Source of the DNA: Bacillus paramycoides
Lineage (GTDB): Bacteria > Bacillota > Bacilli > Bacillales > Bacillaceae_G
Direction of reading: 5' to 3'
NCBI RefSeq assembly: GCF_001884235.1
Contig: NZ_MAOI01000070.1
Span: forward strand, 59,917-123,916
Length of the DNA: 64,000 nucleotides
The translations under genes and the position numbers were made by a program. Numbering within the stretch: position 1 is the first letter of the stretch; every line of letters starts with the position of its first letter. The notes beneath the pieces were generated by a model that was not told the origin of the DNA, searched no databases, and was given only the letters and a program-made list of their open reading frames with translations. Positions 1 through 11,760 of this stretch are shown in pieces.

Positions 1-336
1 GGATTAATTCTTAATTTCGCGTTAAACTATGGAAGTCGAGATGAAATCGTTTCTGCTGTGCAACATATGATGAAAGATAGTGAGGAAGGAAAAATTCGTA
101 CTGAAGAAATAAATGAAGAAATAATTTCTTCTTACTTAATGACGAGTTCTTTACCTGATCCAGAGTTGTTAATCCGTACAAGCGGAGAACTACGTATTAG
201 TAATTTCATGTTATGGCAAATTGCTTATTCAGAATTTTGGTTTACAGATGTGTATTGGCCAGATTTTACGGAGGAACATTTGCTAAATGCGATTACAGAC
301 TTTCAGCATAGAGGGCGCAGATTCGGAGGCGTGTAG
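1..336 (+). CDS. uppS: Isoprenyl transferase (undecaprenyl diphosphate synthase), 3' part
   Basis: This is the C-terminal 111 codons of the cis-prenyltransferase that makes undecaprenyl diphosphate, the lipid carrier for wall synthesis. The frame is open from base 1, so the start lies outside the window. Visible family signatures are the NFALNYGSRDEI stretch, then PDPELLIRTSGELRISNF and a C-terminal FWFTDVYWPDF region, which are the substrate-binding and dimer-interface motifs of UppS. It is followed closely by cdsA and dxr, the usual Bacillus order. Identity is clear from motifs and context. Confidence 0.95.
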   Translation, partial: GLILNFALNYGSRDEIVSAVQHMMKDSEEGKIRTEEINEEIISSYLMTSSLPDPELLIRTSGELRISNFMLWQIAYSEFWFTDVYWPDFTEEHLLNAITDFQHRGRRFGGV

Positions 337-353
337 AAAGAGAGGGTTTGGTA

Positions 354-1145
354 GTGAAACAGAGAATTATTACTGGAGTGATTGCTGCCGCGCTATTCAT
401 TCCCATCGTAATTTACGGTGGTGTGCCTTTTACAGTTTTAGTGTATGCACTTGCTTCTATAGGTTTATATGAATTAATTCGTATGAACAAGCTTACGCTT
501 ATTTCGGTACCGACAGTTTTAGCTGCAGTATTATTGTGGGTTATTTTAATTCCAAGTAGTGCATCAGAGCTGTTTACATGGATTGGATTAGGTAAATTAG
601 AAATCACATTTGTGATTGTTTTATTACTTTTATCATATACAGTCCTTTCTAAGAATACATTTACTTTTGACAATGCTTCATTTTTACTTATGGCAACGAC
701 ATATGTTGGAATGGGATTCTTATATTTAAATGAAACGAGAATATTGGGAATCAAATATGTGTTCTGTGCACTATTTGTCATTTGGGCAACTGATTCAGGT
801 GCATATTTCATAGGAAAAGCATTTGGAAAAAGAAAATTGTGGCCAGAAATTAGTCCGAATAAAACGATTGAAGGTTCATTAGGCGGTATTGTTTGCGGAG
901 TTGTTGTTGCACTTGTTTACAACATGTTCTTCCCAGTTGAAGCGAATGTAGGAGTTTTAATCGTTCTGACGATTATCATTTCTATTTTTGGACAAATTGG
1001 TGATTTAGTGCAATCTGCATTTAAACGCCATTATGGTGTAAAGGATTCAGGTACAATTTTACCTGGGCATGGTGGTATATTAGATCGAACAGATAGTTGG
1101 TTATTTGTGTTACCAATTCTATACTTCTTATTACAATATAATTAA
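354..1145 (+). CDS. cdsA: Phosphatidate cytidylyltransferase
   Basis: Integral membrane enzyme that converts phosphatidic acid and CTP to CDP-diacylglycerol, the precursor of acidic phospholipids. The 263-residue protein is almost entirely hydrophobic helices. Its C-terminal part carries the CdsA signature ([26 protein letters not shown]), with the conserved acidic residues that bind metal. The GTG at 354 (VKQRIITG) is preferred to the upstream TTG at 348 because AGAGGG ends about 7 nt before it. It lies 17 nt after uppS and 23 nt before dxr, consistent with one operon. Confidence 0.95.
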   Translation: MKQRIITGVIAAALFIPIVIYGGVPFTVLVYALASIGLYELIRMNKLTLISVPTVLAAVLLWVILIPSSASELFTWIGLGKLEITFVIVLLLLSYTVLSKNTFTFDNASFLLMATTYVGMGFLYLNETRILGIKYVFCALFVIWATDSGAYFIGKAFGKRKLWPEISPNKTIEGSLGGIVCGVVVALVYNMFFPVEANVGVLIVLTIIISIFGQIGDLVQSAFKRHYGVKDSGTILPGHGGILDRTDSWLFVLPILYFLLQYN

Positions 1146-1168
1146 TAAATGAACGAGGGGTTGGAGTC

Positions 1169-2311
1169 ATGAAAAACATTAGTTTATTAGGTGCAAGCGG
1201 ATCAATCGGTACACAAACATTAGATGTGTTACGCTCGCACCCAGACCAATTCCGTCTCGTTGCTTTTTCTGTAGGGAAAAATGTTGACTACGCAGTAAAG
1301 GTAATTCAAGAATTTTCTCCGCAAATTGTCTCTGTGCAAAGAGAGGAAGATGTTTTAAAATTACAAGCTGTTTCTGGTAATACAAAAGTCGTATATGGTA
1401 GCGAAGGCTTATTAGAAGTAGCGTTACACCCAGATACAGAAATTGTAGTGAATGCTGTAGTAGGTAGCGTAGGGTTGTTACCGACACTCCGCGCAATTGA
1501 GGCAAAAAAAACAATTGGAATTGCAAACAAAGAAACTTTAGTAACTGCAGGGCATCTTGTAATGGAAGCAGCACGAAAACATAACGTTTCGTTACTTCCG
1601 GTAGATAGTGAACATTCAGCTATTTTTCAATGCTTGAATGGTGAAAATGAAAAAAGGATCTCTCGACTAATTATCACTGCTTCAGGCGGAAGTTTTCGTG
1701 ATAAAACGAGAGATGAATTGCATCATGTGACCGTAGAAGATGCGCTTCGTCATCCAAACTGGTCAATGGGTTCGAAAATTACAATTGATTCTGCTACAAT
1801 GATGAATAAGGGGCTAGAAGTAATTGAAGCACACTGGCTTTTTGGTATCCCTTATGAGCAAATCGATGTTGTTCTACATAAAGAAAGTATTATTCATTCT
1901 ATGGTTGAATTTGAAGATCGTAGTGTAATGGCGCAGCTTGGCTCACCTGATATGCGAGTACCAATTCAATACGCGCTTACATATCCTGATAGATTACCTC
2001 TTTCAGACACGAAACAGTTAAATTTATGGGAAATGGGAACATTGCATTTTGAGAAAATGAATCAAGAACGTTTCCGTTGTCTACGTTTCGCGTATGAAGC
2101 TGGAAAAACAGGTGGAAGTATGCCAGCTGTAATGAATGCGGCAAATGAAGTAGCTGTTGAAGCTTTTTTACAAAAGAGAATTGGTTTCTTAACGGTTGAA
2201 GACCTCATTGAAAAAGCAATGCACCATCACAATGTCATTGCGCGTCCGAGCTTAGAGGAAATTCAGGAAATTGATGCAGCCACAAGACGGTTTGTGATGG
2301 AACAAATTTAG
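1169..2311 (+). CDS. dxr: 1-deoxy-D-xylulose 5-phosphate reductoisomerase
   Basis: MEP-pathway enzyme converting DXP to 2-C-methyl-D-erythritol 4-phosphate with NADPH in the cytosol. The N-terminus has the dinucleotide motif [13 protein letters not shown]. The metal and substrate residues are in [11 protein letters not shown] and in the GGSFRD and [14 protein letters not shown] segments. The length of 380 aa is standard. RBS GAGGGGTTGGAGTC precedes the ATG. It sits between cdsA and the site-2 protease gene, as in other Bacillus. Confidence 0.97.
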   Translation: MKNISLLGASGSIGTQTLDVLRSHPDQFRLVAFSVGKNVDYAVKVIQEFSPQIVSVQREEDVLKLQAVSGNTKVVYGSEGLLEVALHPDTEIVVNAVVGSVGLLPTLRAIEAKKTIGIANKETLVTAGHLVMEAARKHNVSLLPVDSEHSAIFQCLNGENEKRISRLIITASGGSFRDKTRDELHHVTVEDALRHPNWSMGSKITIDSATMMNKGLEVIEAHWLFGIPYEQIDVVLHKESIIHSMVEFEDRSVMAQLGSPDMRVPIQYALTYPDRLPLSDTKQLNLWEMGTLHFEKMNQERFRCLRFAYEAGKTGGSMPAVMNAANEVAVEAFLQKRIGFLTVEDLIEKAMHHHNVIARPSLEEIQEIDAATRRFVMEQI

Positions 2312-2322
2312 CAAAGGTGGTT

Positions 2323-3585
2323 ATGGAATTGAATACAGCGATTGCCTTTATATTAATTTTCGGTGCACTCGTATTTTTCCATGAGCTAGGGCATCTATAT
2401 TTCGCAAAAAGAGCAGGTATTTTGTGCCGCGAGTTTGCGATTGGTTTTGGTCCGAAAATATTCTCATTTGAGAAGAATGAAACGGTGTATACGATTCGAT
2501 TACTGCCCCTTGGTGGCTATGTAAGAATGGCTGGCGAGGATGCGGATACAGTTGAGTTAAAGCCCGGGAAAAAGGTTGGCCTTGTATTAAATGAAAAAGA
2601 CGAAGTTGTGAAATTAGTTTTTGACGGACATGAAAAATATCCAAATGTTCGTGTCATTGAAGTCGAACAAGCTGATTTAGAACACAATCTTACAATTTCG
2701 GGATATGAAGAGTACGAGGAAGAGCAGCAAACATTCCGAGTGAATGAAAAAGCTCGTATCATTTCTGCGGGAGAAGAAATCCAAATCGCTCCGTATAATA
2801 GACAATTTGGCTCTAAAAAGTTGGGCCAACGTGCTCTAACAATTTTTGCAGGTCCTGCAATGAACTTTATTCTAGCATTTGTTATTTTTGTGATTCTTGG
2901 ATTTGTACAAGGAGTTCCTGTTGACAAACCGATGGTCGGAAAAGTAATGGAGAATAGTGCTGCAGAACAAGCTGGATTAAAAGAAAATGATACAATTCAA
3001 GCGATTAATGGGAAGAACACTAGTACATGGAAAGATGTTGTATCAATTGTTCGTGAAAACCCAAATAAAGAAATTACGTTACAAGTAAAGCGTGATAGTG
3101 AGCAATTTAATGTAAAAGTAACACCAACGGTTGATAAAGAAGGAAAAGAAGAAGTTGGTAGAATTGGTGTTTACTCTCCTGTAGAGAAAACAGTGATGGG
3201 TTCTATCAAATCAGGATTTGAACAAACGTACCAATGGACGAAACTAATTTTTGATTCTCTTGTGAAATTAGTAACGGGTCAATTTTCTATTAATGAGTTG
3301 TCAGGTCCAGTAGGAATTTATAATCTAACAGATCAAGTTGTAGAGTATGGATTTACGCGTGTACTAAGTTTAGCAGCAGTTTTAAGTATTAACCTTGGTT
3401 TATTTAATTTATTACCAGTCCCAGCTTTAGACGGTGGACGTTTGTTCTTCTTCTTAATTGAAGCGTTAAGAGGCAAACCGATTGATCGTCAAAAAGAAGG
3501 AATGGTTCACTTTATTGGTTTTGCATTATTAATGTTGCTTATGTTAGTTGTAACATGGAATGACATCCGTAAGTTTTTCTTGTAA
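2323..3585 (+). CDS. rseP: Site-2 intramembrane zinc metalloprotease (RasP/RseP)
   Basis: Membrane protease of the S2P family, called RasP in B. subtilis, which cleaves transmembrane segments such as anti-sigma factors and signal peptide remnants. The zinc motif HELGH is at residues 20-24 in the first membrane helix. A PDZ domain lies around residues 200-280 (GLKENDTIQAING). The second catalytic motif, ALDGGR, is near residue 369, followed by the C-terminal helices. AAAGGTGG upstream favours the ATG at 2323 over a GTG at 2317. A strong hairpin terminator follows the gene. Confidence 0.95.
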   Translation: MELNTAIAFILIFGALVFFHELGHLYFAKRAGILCREFAIGFGPKIFSFEKNETVYTIRLLPLGGYVRMAGEDADTVELKPGKKVGLVLNEKDEVVKLVFDGHEKYPNVRVIEVEQADLEHNLTISGYEEYEEEQQTFRVNEKARIISAGEEIQIAPYNRQFGSKKLGQRALTIFAGPAMNFILAFVIFVILGFVQGVPVDKPMVGKVMENSAAEQAGLKENDTIQAINGKNTSTWKDVVSIVRENPNKEITLQVKRDSEQFNVKVTPTVDKEGKEEVGRIGVYSPVEKTVMGSIKSGFEQTYQWTKLIFDSLVKLVTGQFSINELSGPVGIYNLTDQVVEYGFTRVLSLAAVLSINLGLFNLLPVPALDGGRLFFFLIEALRGKPIDRQKEGMVHFIGFALLMLLMLVVTWNDIRKFFL

Positions 3586-3625
3586 AATAAGATGAAGTTT
3601 ATAATGAAATAAAGCTCGTAGAATA

Positions 3626-3658
3626 AAATCCCTCACCTAACTCGAGGTGAGGGGTTTT
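3626..3658 (+). terminator. Rho-independent terminator after rseP
   Basis: GC-rich inverted repeat (CCCTCACCT / AGGTGAGGG) with a six-base loop, flanked by A-rich and T-rich tracts. It separates the cdsA-dxr-rseP group from proS. The proS start codon is only about 37 nt downstream, so the hairpin lies in or next to the proS leader. Confidence 0.8.
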
Positions 3659-3694
3659 ACTGCGTGTAAGAGTAAAATGAAGAGGTGCGAATCA

Positions 3695-5395
3695 ATGAAA
3701 CAAAGTATGGTATTCAGTCCTACATTACGTGAAGTTCCAGCCGATGCTGAAATTAAGAGTCATCAATTATTACTTCGCGCAGGGTTTATGCGTCAAAATG
3801 CTTCAGGTATTTATAGTTTTCTACCATTTGGTCTAAAAGTATTACACAAAGTAGAACGTATTGTTCGTGAAGAAATGGAGCGCGCAGGAGCTGTAGAATT
3901 ATTAATGCCAGCTATGCAAGCTGCAGAATTATGGCAAGAATCAGGCCGTTGGTATTCTTACGGATCTGAATTAATGCGTATGAAAGATCGTAACGCTCGT
4001 GAATTTGCATTAGGGGCGACACATGAAGAAGTAATTACTGATCTTGTACGTGATGAAGTAAAATCATATAAAAAATTACCGTTAACACTATATCAAATTC
4101 AAACAAAGTTCCGTGACGAACAAAGACCTCGTTTCGGTTTATTACGCGGAAGAGAGTTTTTAATGAAAGATGCATATTCTTTCCACGCTACGCAAGAGAG
4201 TTTAGATGAAGTGTATGATCGCTTATATAAAGCATACTCTAACATCTTTGCTCGTTGTGGCTTGAATTTCCGTGCGGTTATTGCTGATTCTGGAGCAATG
4301 GGCGGAAAAGATACACATGAATTTATGGTATTATCAGATGTTGGTGAAGATACAATTGCATACTCTGATACATCTAATTATGCAGCGAACATTGAAATGG
4401 CTCCTGTTGTAGCTACGTATACGAAGAGTGACGAAGCAGAAAAGGCACTTGAAAAAGTAGCAACACCAGATCAAAAAGCAATTGAAGAAGTATCTGCATT
4501 CTTAAACATTGAAGCGGAAAAGTGCATTAAGTCTATGGTATTTAAAGTAGACGAGAAATTAGTAGTTGTACTTGTTCGTGGTGATCATGAAGTAAACGAT
4601 GTAAAAGTGAAAAATGTATACGGCGCTTCAGTTGTTGAACTTGCTTCTCATGAAGAAGTAAAAGAATTATTAAATTGTGAAGTTGGTTCATTAGGACCGA
4701 TTGGTGTGACAGGCGATGTAGAAATTATTGCTGACCATGCTGTAGCATCAATTGTAAACGGATGTTCAGGAGCGAACGAAGAAGGGTTCCATTATGTAAA
4801 TGTAAATCCAGAACGTGACTTTAAAGTAAGTCAATATACAGATTTACGTTTCATCCAAGAAGGAGATCAATCTCCAGATGGAAACGGAACAATTCTTTTC
4901 GCGCGTGGCATTGAAGTTGGTCATGTATTCAAATTAGGAACTCGTTATAGTGAAGCGATGAACGCAACATTCCTAGATGAAAACGGAAAAACAAAACCAC
5001 TTATTATGGGTTGTTACGGTATTGGTGTATCTCGTACAGTGGCAGCAATTGCAGAGCAGTTTAATGATGAGAACGGTCTAGTTTGGCCAAAAGCTGTTGC
5101 ACCGTTCCATGTGCATGTAATTCCAGTAAATATGAAATCTGATGCACAACGCGAAATGGGTGAAAACATCTACAACTCATTACAAGAGCAAGGATACGAA
5201 GTATTACTAGATGATCGTGCAGAACGTGCAGGTGTTAAATTTGCAGATGCAGATTTATTCGGCCTTCCAGTCCGCGTTACAGTTGGTAAAAAAGCAGATG
5301 AAGGTATTGTAGAAGTGAAAGTACGTGCTACAGGCGAGTCTGAAGAAGTGAAAGTAGAAGAACTTCAAACATATATTGCAAATATTTTAAAATAA
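3695..5395 (+). CDS. proS: Prolyl-tRNA synthetase, bacterial type
   Basis: Class II aminoacyl-tRNA synthetase that charges tRNA-Pro. The 566-residue protein has the class II motifs ([60 protein letters not shown]), the inserted editing domain in the middle typical of bacterial ProS, and a C-terminal anticodon-binding domain. GAGGTG upstream selects the ATG at 3695 rather than an in-frame start nearer the terminator. A hairpin terminator follows directly. Confidence 0.97.
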   Translation: MKQSMVFSPTLREVPADAEIKSHQLLLRAGFMRQNASGIYSFLPFGLKVLHKVERIVREEMERAGAVELLMPAMQAAELWQESGRWYSYGSELMRMKDRNAREFALGATHEEVITDLVRDEVKSYKKLPLTLYQIQTKFRDEQRPRFGLLRGREFLMKDAYSFHATQESLDEVYDRLYKAYSNIFARCGLNFRAVIADSGAMGGKDTHEFMVLSDVGEDTIAYSDTSNYAANIEMAPVVATYTKSDEAEKALEKVATPDQKAIEEVSAFLNIEAEKCIKSMVFKVDEKLVVVLVRGDHEVNDVKVKNVYGASVVELASHEEVKELLNCEVGSLGPIGVTGDVEIIADHAVASIVNGCSGANEEGFHYVNVNPERDFKVSQYTDLRFIQEGDQSPDGNGTILFARGIEVGHVFKLGTRYSEAMNATFLDENGKTKPLIMGCYGIGVSRTVAAIAEQFNDENGLVWPKAVAPFHVHVIPVNMKSDAQREMGENIYNSLQEQGYEVLLDDRAERAGVKFADADLFGLPVRVTVGKKADEGIVEVKVRATGESEEVKVEELQTYIANILK

Positions 5396-5431
5396 GAAGG
5401 GGTACCTCGTAATGAGGTACCTTCTCTTTCT
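5396..5431 (+). terminator. Terminator after proS
   Basis: Inverted repeat around GGTACCTC-gtaat-GAGGTACC extended by AAGG/CCTT, followed by a T/C-rich tract. It starts at the proS stop codon and isolates proS from polC. Confidence 0.8.
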
Positions 5432-5519
5432 TTGTAAACGTATTTTGTAAAAGAAGAAGGTAGAAATCTTTCTTTGTAGTACGTTTCAATTTATAATAGC
5501 AAATGGAAGGAGAGTGCTT

Positions 5520-8500
5520 ATGTCATTAACAAATGAACAACAAGAGCGATTTCAAATTTTGCTCCAGCAGTTGCAAATACCAGAAGACCTTATAAATCAA
5601 TATTTACATGGCGGTGGTATTGAAAAGCTAGTTATTGATAAAGCGAATAAAAGTTGGCATTTTGACTTACAAGTGCCACGTATTTTGCCGACAGAATTAT
5701 ATGAATTGCTAGAAACAAAGCTTAAGCAATCATTTTCTCATATTGCAAGAACAACATTTGCATTAGAAACAGAGAATAAACAATTTACAGAAGAAGAAGT
5801 TAAAGCGTATTGGCCGCTTTGTACGGAACGAATTACATTTTCACCTATGTTCGCATACTTAAAGAAGCAACTTCCGCAGGTCAATGGCGTGAAGTTACTA
5901 TTAAATGTGAATAATGAACTGGAATCTACAGCCTTAAAGAAAAACGTTGCGAAAACAGTAGGTGATCAATACGAAGCTTTTGGATTCCCACGTTTTCAGT
6001 TAGACACACATATAAAGCAAAATGCAGAAGAGATGCAAAAGTTTCGTGAGCAAACTCAGCAAGAAGACCGTCAACGTGTTATACAAGCTATGGAAGAAAT
6101 GGCGAAGAAGCAGGCTGAAGAAAGCAGTGTTGTGCATGAAGGACCGATTGTACTCGGGTATCTTATTAAGCCAGATGAAGAGATTACACCGATGCGAGAA
6201 ATTCAAGATGAAGAAAGAAGAAAAACGGTTCAAGGGTATGTCTTCCATGTAGAAACAAAAGAGCTTCGTAGTGGTCGTACGTTATTAACCTTAAAAATAA
6301 CAGATTATACGGATTCTATTATGATCAAAATGTTCTCTCGTGATAAAGAAGATATTCCAATGCTACAATCCTTGAAAAAAGGAATGTGGGTGAAAGCACG
6401 TGGTTCTGTTCAAAATGATACATTCGTTCGAGATTTAGTAATGATTGCAAATGATATTAATGAAATAACAGGGCCGTCTCGTAAAGATAAAGCGCCAGAA
6501 GGCGAAAAACGTGTAGAGCTTCACCTTCATACTCCAATGAGCCAAATGGATGCTGTTACTCCTGTTTCTAGGCTTGTTGCTCAAGCAGGTAAATGGGGGC
6601 ATGAGGCTATTGCAGTTACAGACCATGCTGTTGCGCAGTCATTCCCAGAAGCATATTCTGCTGGTAAAAAGGCTGGAGTTAAAGTTCTATACGGTGTAGA
6701 AGCAAATTTAGTTAATGATGGTGTACCGATCGCTTATAACGAAGCACATCGTCTACTGGCAGAAGAAACATATGTTGTCTTTGATGTTGAGACAACAGGA
6801 TTATCTGCTGTATATGACACAGTCATTGAGTTAGCTGCTGTAAAGGTAAAAGGTGGCGAAATTATTGATCGCTTTGAATCTTTCGCAAATCCCCATCAAC
6901 CATTATCGGCGACGATTATTGAATTAACAGGTATTACTGATGATATGTTAACTGATGCACCAGAAGTGGCCGAAGTGTTTAAGAAGTTTGAGGAATGGAT
7001 GGGTGACCATACACTTGTTGCTCATAACGCAAGCTTCGATATGGGATTCATTAATGTCGGCTTTAAAAAGGCCGGGCTAGAAAAAACGAAAAATCCAGTT
7101 ATTGATACGTTAGAACTTGCACGGTTCTTATTCCCGGAAATGAAAAATCATCGGTTAAATACGATGTGTAAAAAGCTTGATATCGAATTAACGCAACATC
7201 ACCGTGCGATTTATGATACAGAAGCAACGGGATATTTACTTGTGAAAATGTTGAAAGATGTGATTGAAAAGGGATTCGAATATCACGATCAACTAAACGA
7301 TAGTATGGGGCAAGGGGATGCATATAAACGTGGGCGTCCAAGTCATATGACATTACTTGCCACATCAGACGTTGGATTGAAAAATTTATATAAACTTGTT
7401 TCCTATTCTCATCTGAATTACTTTTACCGTGTACCACGTGTACCACGATCATTATTAAAAAAATATCGCGAAGGTATATTAGTAGGCACGGCTTGTGATA
7501 AAGGTGAAGTGTTTGAAGCGATGATGCAAAAAGCACCTGAAGAGGTAGAAGAAATTGCACAGTTCTATGACTATATTGAGGTTATGCCTCCAGAGGTGTT
7601 ACGTCATTTAGTAGAACGTGAACTTGTTCGAGATGAAGGACAATTAAAAACAATTATTTCTAACTTAGTAAAACTAGGTGAGACGTTAGATAAACCAGTT
7701 GTTGCTACGGGGAATGTGCATTATTTAGATCCAGAAGATGCGATGTATCGTAAAATTTTAGTAAGTTCACAGGGCGGAGCAAATCCGTTAAATCGCCATT
7801 CATTACCGCCTGTACATTTCCGTACAACAGATGAAATGCTAGATTGTTTTTCATTCTTAGGTGAAGATACAGCGAAAGAAATTGTTGTAACAAATACACA
7901 AAAGATTGCATCATTAATTGGTGATGTTCATCCAGTAAAAGATGATTTATACACACCGAAAATTGAAGGTGCTGATGATGAAACCCGTGATATGAGTTAT
8001 AAAATGGCACGCAGTATTTATGGTGAAGAACTACCGGAAATTGTAGAAGCTCGTTTGGAAAAAGAATTGAAAAGTATTATTGGACATGGATTCGCCGTTA
8101 TTTATTTAATTTCGCATAAGCTTGTGAAAAAATCGTTAGTAGACGGCTATCTAGTAGGTTCGCGTGGATCGGTAGGGTCATCATTTGTTGCAACGATGAT
8201 GGAAATTACAGAAGTAAACCCATTACCACCGCACTATGTATGTCCAAAGTGTAAACAATCAGAATTCTTTAATGACGGTTCTGTAGGTTCTGGTTTTGAC
8301 TTGCCAGATAAAGAATGTCCAACATGTAATGTTTCATACGTGAAAGATGGACATGATATTCCGTTCGAAACGTTCCTTGGATTTAAAGGAGATAAGGTGC
8401 CCGATATCGATTTGAACTTCTCCGGAGAATACCAACCGCGTGCCCATAACTATACGAAAGTACTGTTCGGTGAGGATTACGTATACCGTGCTGGAACAAT

Positions 8501-9821
8501 TGGTACGGTTGCAGAAAAAACCGCTTATGGGTATGTAAAAGGTTATGCTAATGATCATAACTTAACAATTCGAAATGCAGAGATCGATCGCTTAGTAGCG
8601 GGATGTACGGGAGTAAAGCGTACAACCGGACAGCATCCAGGTGGTATTATCGTTGTGCCAGACTACATGGATATTTTCGACTTTTCGCCAATTCAGTTTC
8701 CCGCTGATTCAATAGGGGCTGAGTGGAGAACAACGCACTTTGACTTCCATTCCATTCATGATAATTTATTGAAGCTTGATATATTAGGACACGATGATCC
8801 GACCGTTATTCGTATGCTTCAAGATTTAAGTGGTATTGATCCGAAAACAATTCCAACGGATGATCCGGAAGTAATGAAGATTTTCTCAGGTCCAGAATCT
8901 TTAGGAGTAACGGAAGAACAAATTAACTGTAAAACAGGTACACTTGGTATACCAGAGTTTGGTACGAAATTCGTAAGACAAATGTTAGAAGAAACGAAAC
9001 CAACGACGTTTTCAGAGCTTGTCCAAATTTCTGGACTGTCTCATGGTACAGATGTATGGCTAGGTAATGCGAACGAATTAATTTATAACGGTACGTGTAC
9101 ACTGAGTGAAGTTATCGGTTGTCGTGATGACATCATGGTATATTTAATTTATCAAGGCTTGGATCCATCATTAGCCTTCAAAATCATGGAGTCGGTGCGT
9201 AAAGGTAAAGGTGTACCAGAAGAATGGGAAGAGGACATGAGAAATAACAATGTACCAGGTTGGTATATTGATTCATGTAAGAAAATTAAATACATGTTCC
9301 CTAAAGCCCATGCGGCTGCTTACGTACTTATGGCTGTACGTATCGCATACTTTAAGGTACATTTCGCACTTTTATTCTATGCGGCATACTTTACAGTTCG
9401 TGCAGATGACTTTGATGTAGAGGCGATGGCGAAAGGTTCAGCATCCATACGTGTAAGAATTGATGAAATTGCACAAAAAGGATTGGATGCAGCACCGAAA
9501 GAGAAGAGTTTATTAACGGTACTAGAAATGACGCTTGAAATGTGTGAACGTGGCTACTCATTCCAAAAGGTTGATTTATACCGCTCGCATGCAACCGAAT
9601 TTATTATTGATGGGGATACTTTAATTCCTCCATTTAATGCAGTGCCTGGTCTTGGTACAAACGCAGCTTTCAGTATCGTTGAAGCTCGTAAAAATGGTGA
9701 TTTCTTATCAAAAGAAGACTTACAGCAACGTAGTAAGGTTTCTAAAACGATTATTGAGTATTTAGATAGTCAAGGTTGTCTAGGAGATTTACCGGATCAA
9801 AACCAATTGTCACTGTTCTAA
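5520..9821 (+). CDS. polC: DNA polymerase III alpha subunit, PolC type
   Basis: Replicative polymerase of low-GC Gram-positives with built-in proofreading. Domain order in the 1433-residue protein is: N-terminal and OB-fold region, PHP domain starting near residue 333 ([10 protein letters not shown]), DnaQ-like 3'-5' exonuclease inserted near residue 420 (VFDVETTGL), a zinc knuckle near 907 (CPKC...CPTC), the polymerase active-site segment near 965 ([12 protein letters not shown]), and a C-terminal duplex-binding part with FPKAHAAAY. The length is normal. GGAAGGAG selects the ATG at 5520. The gene stands alone between a terminator and the rimP operon promoter. Confidence 0.98.
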   Translation: MSLTNEQQERFQILLQQLQIPEDLINQYLHGGGIEKLVIDKANKSWHFDLQVPRILPTELYELLETKLKQSFSHIARTTFALETENKQFTEEEVKAYWPLCTERITFSPMFAYLKKQLPQVNGVKLLLNVNNELESTALKKNVAKTVGDQYEAFGFPRFQLDTHIKQNAEEMQKFREQTQQEDRQRVIQAMEEMAKKQAEESSVVHEGPIVLGYLIKPDEEITPMREIQDEERRKTVQGYVFHVETKELRSGRTLLTLKITDYTDSIMIKMFSRDKEDIPMLQSLKKGMWVKARGSVQNDTFVRDLVMIANDINEITGPSRKDKAPEGEKRVELHLHTPMSQMDAVTPVSRLVAQAGKWGHEAIAVTDHAVAQSFPEAYSAGKKAGVKVLYGVEANLVNDGVPIAYNEAHRLLAEETYVVFDVETTGLSAVYDTVIELAAVKVKGGEIIDRFESFANPHQPLSATIIELTGITDDMLTDAPEVAEVFKKFEEWMGDHTLVAHNASFDMGFINVGFKKAGLEKTKNPVIDTLELARFLFPEMKNHRLNTMCKKLDIELTQHHRAIYDTEATGYLLVKMLKDVIEKGFEYHDQLNDSMGQGDAYKRGRPSHMTLLATSDVGLKNLYKLVSYSHLNYFYRVPRVPRSLLKKYREGILVGTACDKGEVFEAMMQKAPEEVEEIAQFYDYIEVMPPEVLRHLVERELVRDEGQLKTIISNLVKLGETLDKPVVATGNVHYLDPEDAMYRKILVSSQGGANPLNRHSLPPVHFRTTDEMLDCFSFLGEDTAKEIVVTNTQKIASLIGDVHPVKDDLYTPKIEGADDETRDMSYKMARSIYGEELPEIVEARLEKELKSIIGHGFAVIYLISHKLVKKSLVDGYLVGSRGSVGSSFVATMMEITEVNPLPPHYVCPKCKQSEFFNDGSVGSGFDLPDKECPTCNVSYVKDGHDIPFETFLGFKGDKVPDIDLNFSGEYQPRAHNYTKVLFGEDYVYRAGTIGTVAEKTAYGYVKGYANDHNLTIRNAEIDRLVAGCTGVKRTTGQHPGGIIVVPDYMDIFDFSPIQFPADSIGAEWRTTHFDFHSIHDNLLKLDILGHDDPTVIRMLQDLSGIDPKTIPTDDPEVMKIFSGPESLGVTEEQINCKTGTLGIPEFGTKFVRQMLEETKPTTFSELVQISGLSHGTDVWLGNANELIYNGTCTLSEVIGCRDDIMVYLIYQGLDPSLAFKIMESVRKGKGVPEEWEEDMRNNNVPGWYIDSCKKIKYMFPKAHAAAYVLMAVRIAYFKVHFALLFYAAYFTVRADDFDVEAMAKGSASIRVRIDEIAQKGLDAAPKEKSLLTVLEMTLEMCERGYSFQKVDLYRSHATEFIIDGDTLIPPFNAVPGLGTNAAFSIVEARKNGDFLSKEDLQQRSKVSKTIIEYLDSQGCLGDLPDQNQLSLF

Positions 9822-9837
9822 TAGGTAGGAAAAGTCT

Positions 9838-9866
9838 TTGCAAATCAACATTTGCTATGGTATACT
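9838..9866 (+). promoter_or_regulatory. Sigma-A promoter of the rimP-nusA-infB operon
   Basis: TTGCAA (9838-9843) and TATACT (9861-9866) are separated by exactly 17 nt. No gene lies between this site and rimP, so it is the best candidate for the operon promoter. Transcription from here would include a leader of about 280 nt. Confidence 0.7.
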
Positions 9867-10154
9867 ATAAACCGAGATAACCATGTCATGTATATTTTGT
9901 GAAAAAGAGAGTGGGGAAACCCACTCTTTCGTGTTACTATCTACATTTTATTTCTGTAGATAGTAAAGATATTTCTGTCGTATATACATATTTTGTTACA
10001 AGTTTTACTTCTTAAATTTGGTAATACTAAGACAGATATTCCCTGCTTAACGGCAGGGGCTTTTGTTAGCTAACGAGAAAGAATAAGATATACCGTCTTT
10101 ATGAACGGAATCTTTTCTTGTAAATGGTACATGGCGGCAGGAAGGAGGCTGTTT
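9867..10154 (+). promoter_or_regulatory. Long structured leader of the rimP operon
   Basis: This gene-free stretch holds two hairpins. One at 9903-9929 (AGTGGG-gaaa-CCCACT core, followed by TTTC) and one at 10041-10064 (CCCTGC-ttaac-GGCAGGG, followed by CTTTTG) both resemble intrinsic terminators. They could be the polC terminator plus an attenuator, or two attenuators. I recognise no known riboswitch here. Confidence 0.45.
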
Positions 10155-10625
10155 ATGGATAAGAAAGTCACAGAAGTTGTAGAAGCATTTGCGCAGCCAA
10201 TCGTTGAAGAGTTAAATCTTGAACTTGTAGATGTAGAGTATGTGAAAGAAGGACAAGACTGGTTCTTACGCGTATTCATCGATTCTGAAAAGGGAGTCGA
10301 CATTGAAGAATGCGGTGCGGTAAGTGAACGTTTAAGCGAAGCTTTAGATAAAGAGGATCCAATTCCTCATCTTTACTTTTTGGATGTATCATCTCCTGGA
10401 GCGGAACGCCCATTAAAGAAAGAGAAAGACTTCCAGCAAGCGGTAGGAAAACAAGTGGCAATTAAAACATATGAGCCGATTGATGGTGAAAAGATGTTTG
10501 AAGGAAAGCTACTTTCCTACGACGGTACTACAATTACACTACTATTAACAATTAAAACACGTAAAAAAGAAATCCAAATTCCAATGGATAAAGTTGCAAA
10601 TGCGCGACTTGCTGTTACGTTTTAG
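10155..10625 (+). CDS. rimP: Ribosome maturation factor RimP
   Basis: Small protein needed for 30S subunit assembly, first gene of the nusA-infB operon. The 156-residue protein has the two RimP domains: an N-terminal alpha/beta domain with [18 protein letters not shown] and [15 protein letters not shown], and a C-terminal SH3-like barrel. GGAAGGAGG before ATG 10155 sets the start; longer readings lack a good RBS. nusA begins 17 nt downstream. Confidence 0.95.
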   Translation: MDKKVTEVVEAFAQPIVEELNLELVDVEYVKEGQDWFLRVFIDSEKGVDIEECGAVSERLSEALDKEDPIPHLYFLDVSSPGAERPLKKEKDFQQAVGKQVAIKTYEPIDGEKMFEGKLLSYDGTTITLLLTIKTRKKEIQIPMDKVANARLAVTF

Positions 10626-10642
10626 TAAGAAGGGGGATCTTC

Positions 10643-11749
10643 ATGAGCACTGAGTTGTTAGATGCTTTGCTCGTATTAGAGTCAGAAAAAGGTATTAGTA
10701 AAGATATTATTATTGATGCAATTGAAGCAGCATTAATCTCTGCTTATAAACGCAATTTTAACCAAGCACAAAACGTTCGTGTGAGCTTTAACCCAGAAGT
10801 GGGAACAATTCAAGTTTTAGCACGTAAGGACGTTGTTGATAATGTGTTTGATCCACGTCTTGAAATCTCTGTAGAAGAGGCGAGACAAATTAATCCAAAC
10901 TACCAAGATGGCGACGTACTAGAAATTGAAGTAACGCCAAAAGATTTTGGTCGTATTGCAGCGCAAACTGCAAAACAAGTTGTAACACAACGAGTTCGTG
11001 AGGCGGAACGTGGTGTTATTTATTCAGAATTTAGTGATCGTGAAGAAGACATTATGGTTGGTATTGTACAGCGTCAAGATGCTCGTTTCATCTATGTAAG
11101 TTTAGGGAAAGTAGAAGCTTTATTACCTGTAAGTGAGCAGATGCCAAATGAGCAATATAAACCACATGATCGTATTCGCGTATTTATTACAAAAGTAGAA
11201 AAGACAACGAAAGGACCACAAATTTACGTATCACGTACACATCCTGGTCTTTTAAAACGTTTATTCGAAATGGAAGTTCCAGAAATTTATGATGGAACTG
11301 TAGAAATTCGCTCTGTAGCACGTGAAGCAGGCGACCGTTCTAAAATTTCTGTATATGCAGAGAATATCGATGTTGATCCAGTAGGTTCTTGTGTAGGACC
11401 GAAAGGACAACGTGTACAACGCGTTGTGGATGAACTAAAAGGTGAAAAGATTGACATCGTTCGCTGGTCAAATGATCCAGTTGAATATGTTGCGAATGCT
11501 TTAAGTCCATCACAAGTCGTTAAAGTACTTGTAGATGAAGAAGAAAAAGCAACAACTGTTGTTGTTCCAGACCACCAGCTTTCATTAGCAATTGGTAAGC
11601 GTGGACAAAATGCGCGCCTTGCAGCTAAATTAACAGGCTGGAAAATTGATATTAAAAGTGAGTCTGATGCGAAACAACTTGGTATTGTGACAGAAGAAGA
11701 TAGCGTAATCGCATTCGGATTCGATTCAGTTGAAGACGAAATCGAGTAG
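10643..11749 (+). CDS. nusA: Transcription termination/antitermination factor NusA
   Basis: RNA polymerase-binding elongation factor that modulates pausing and termination. The N-terminal polymerase-binding domain is followed by an S1 domain near residues 135-200 (GIVQRQDARFIYVSLGKVEALLP) and two KH domains (VGPKGQRVQRVVDELKGEKIDIV; AIGKRGQNARLAAKLTGWKIDI). The 368-aa length matches the short Gram-positive form, which lacks the C-terminal acidic repeats of E. coli NusA. It is in the rimP-nusA-ylxR order. Confidence 0.97.
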   Translation: MSTELLDALLVLESEKGISKDIIIDAIEAALISAYKRNFNQAQNVRVSFNPEVGTIQVLARKDVVDNVFDPRLEISVEEARQINPNYQDGDVLEIEVTPKDFGRIAAQTAKQVVTQRVREAERGVIYSEFSDREEDIMVGIVQRQDARFIYVSLGKVEALLPVSEQMPNEQYKPHDRIRVFITKVEKTTKGPQIYVSRTHPGLLKRLFEMEVPEIYDGTVEIRSVAREAGDRSKISVYAENIDVDPVGSCVGPKGQRVQRVVDELKGEKIDIVRWSNDPVEYVANALSPSQVVKVLVDEEEKATTVVVPDHQLSLAIGKRGQNARLAAKLTGWKIDIKSESDAKQLGIVTEEDSVIAFGFDSVEDEIE

Positions 11750-11760
11750 AGGTGATGAGT

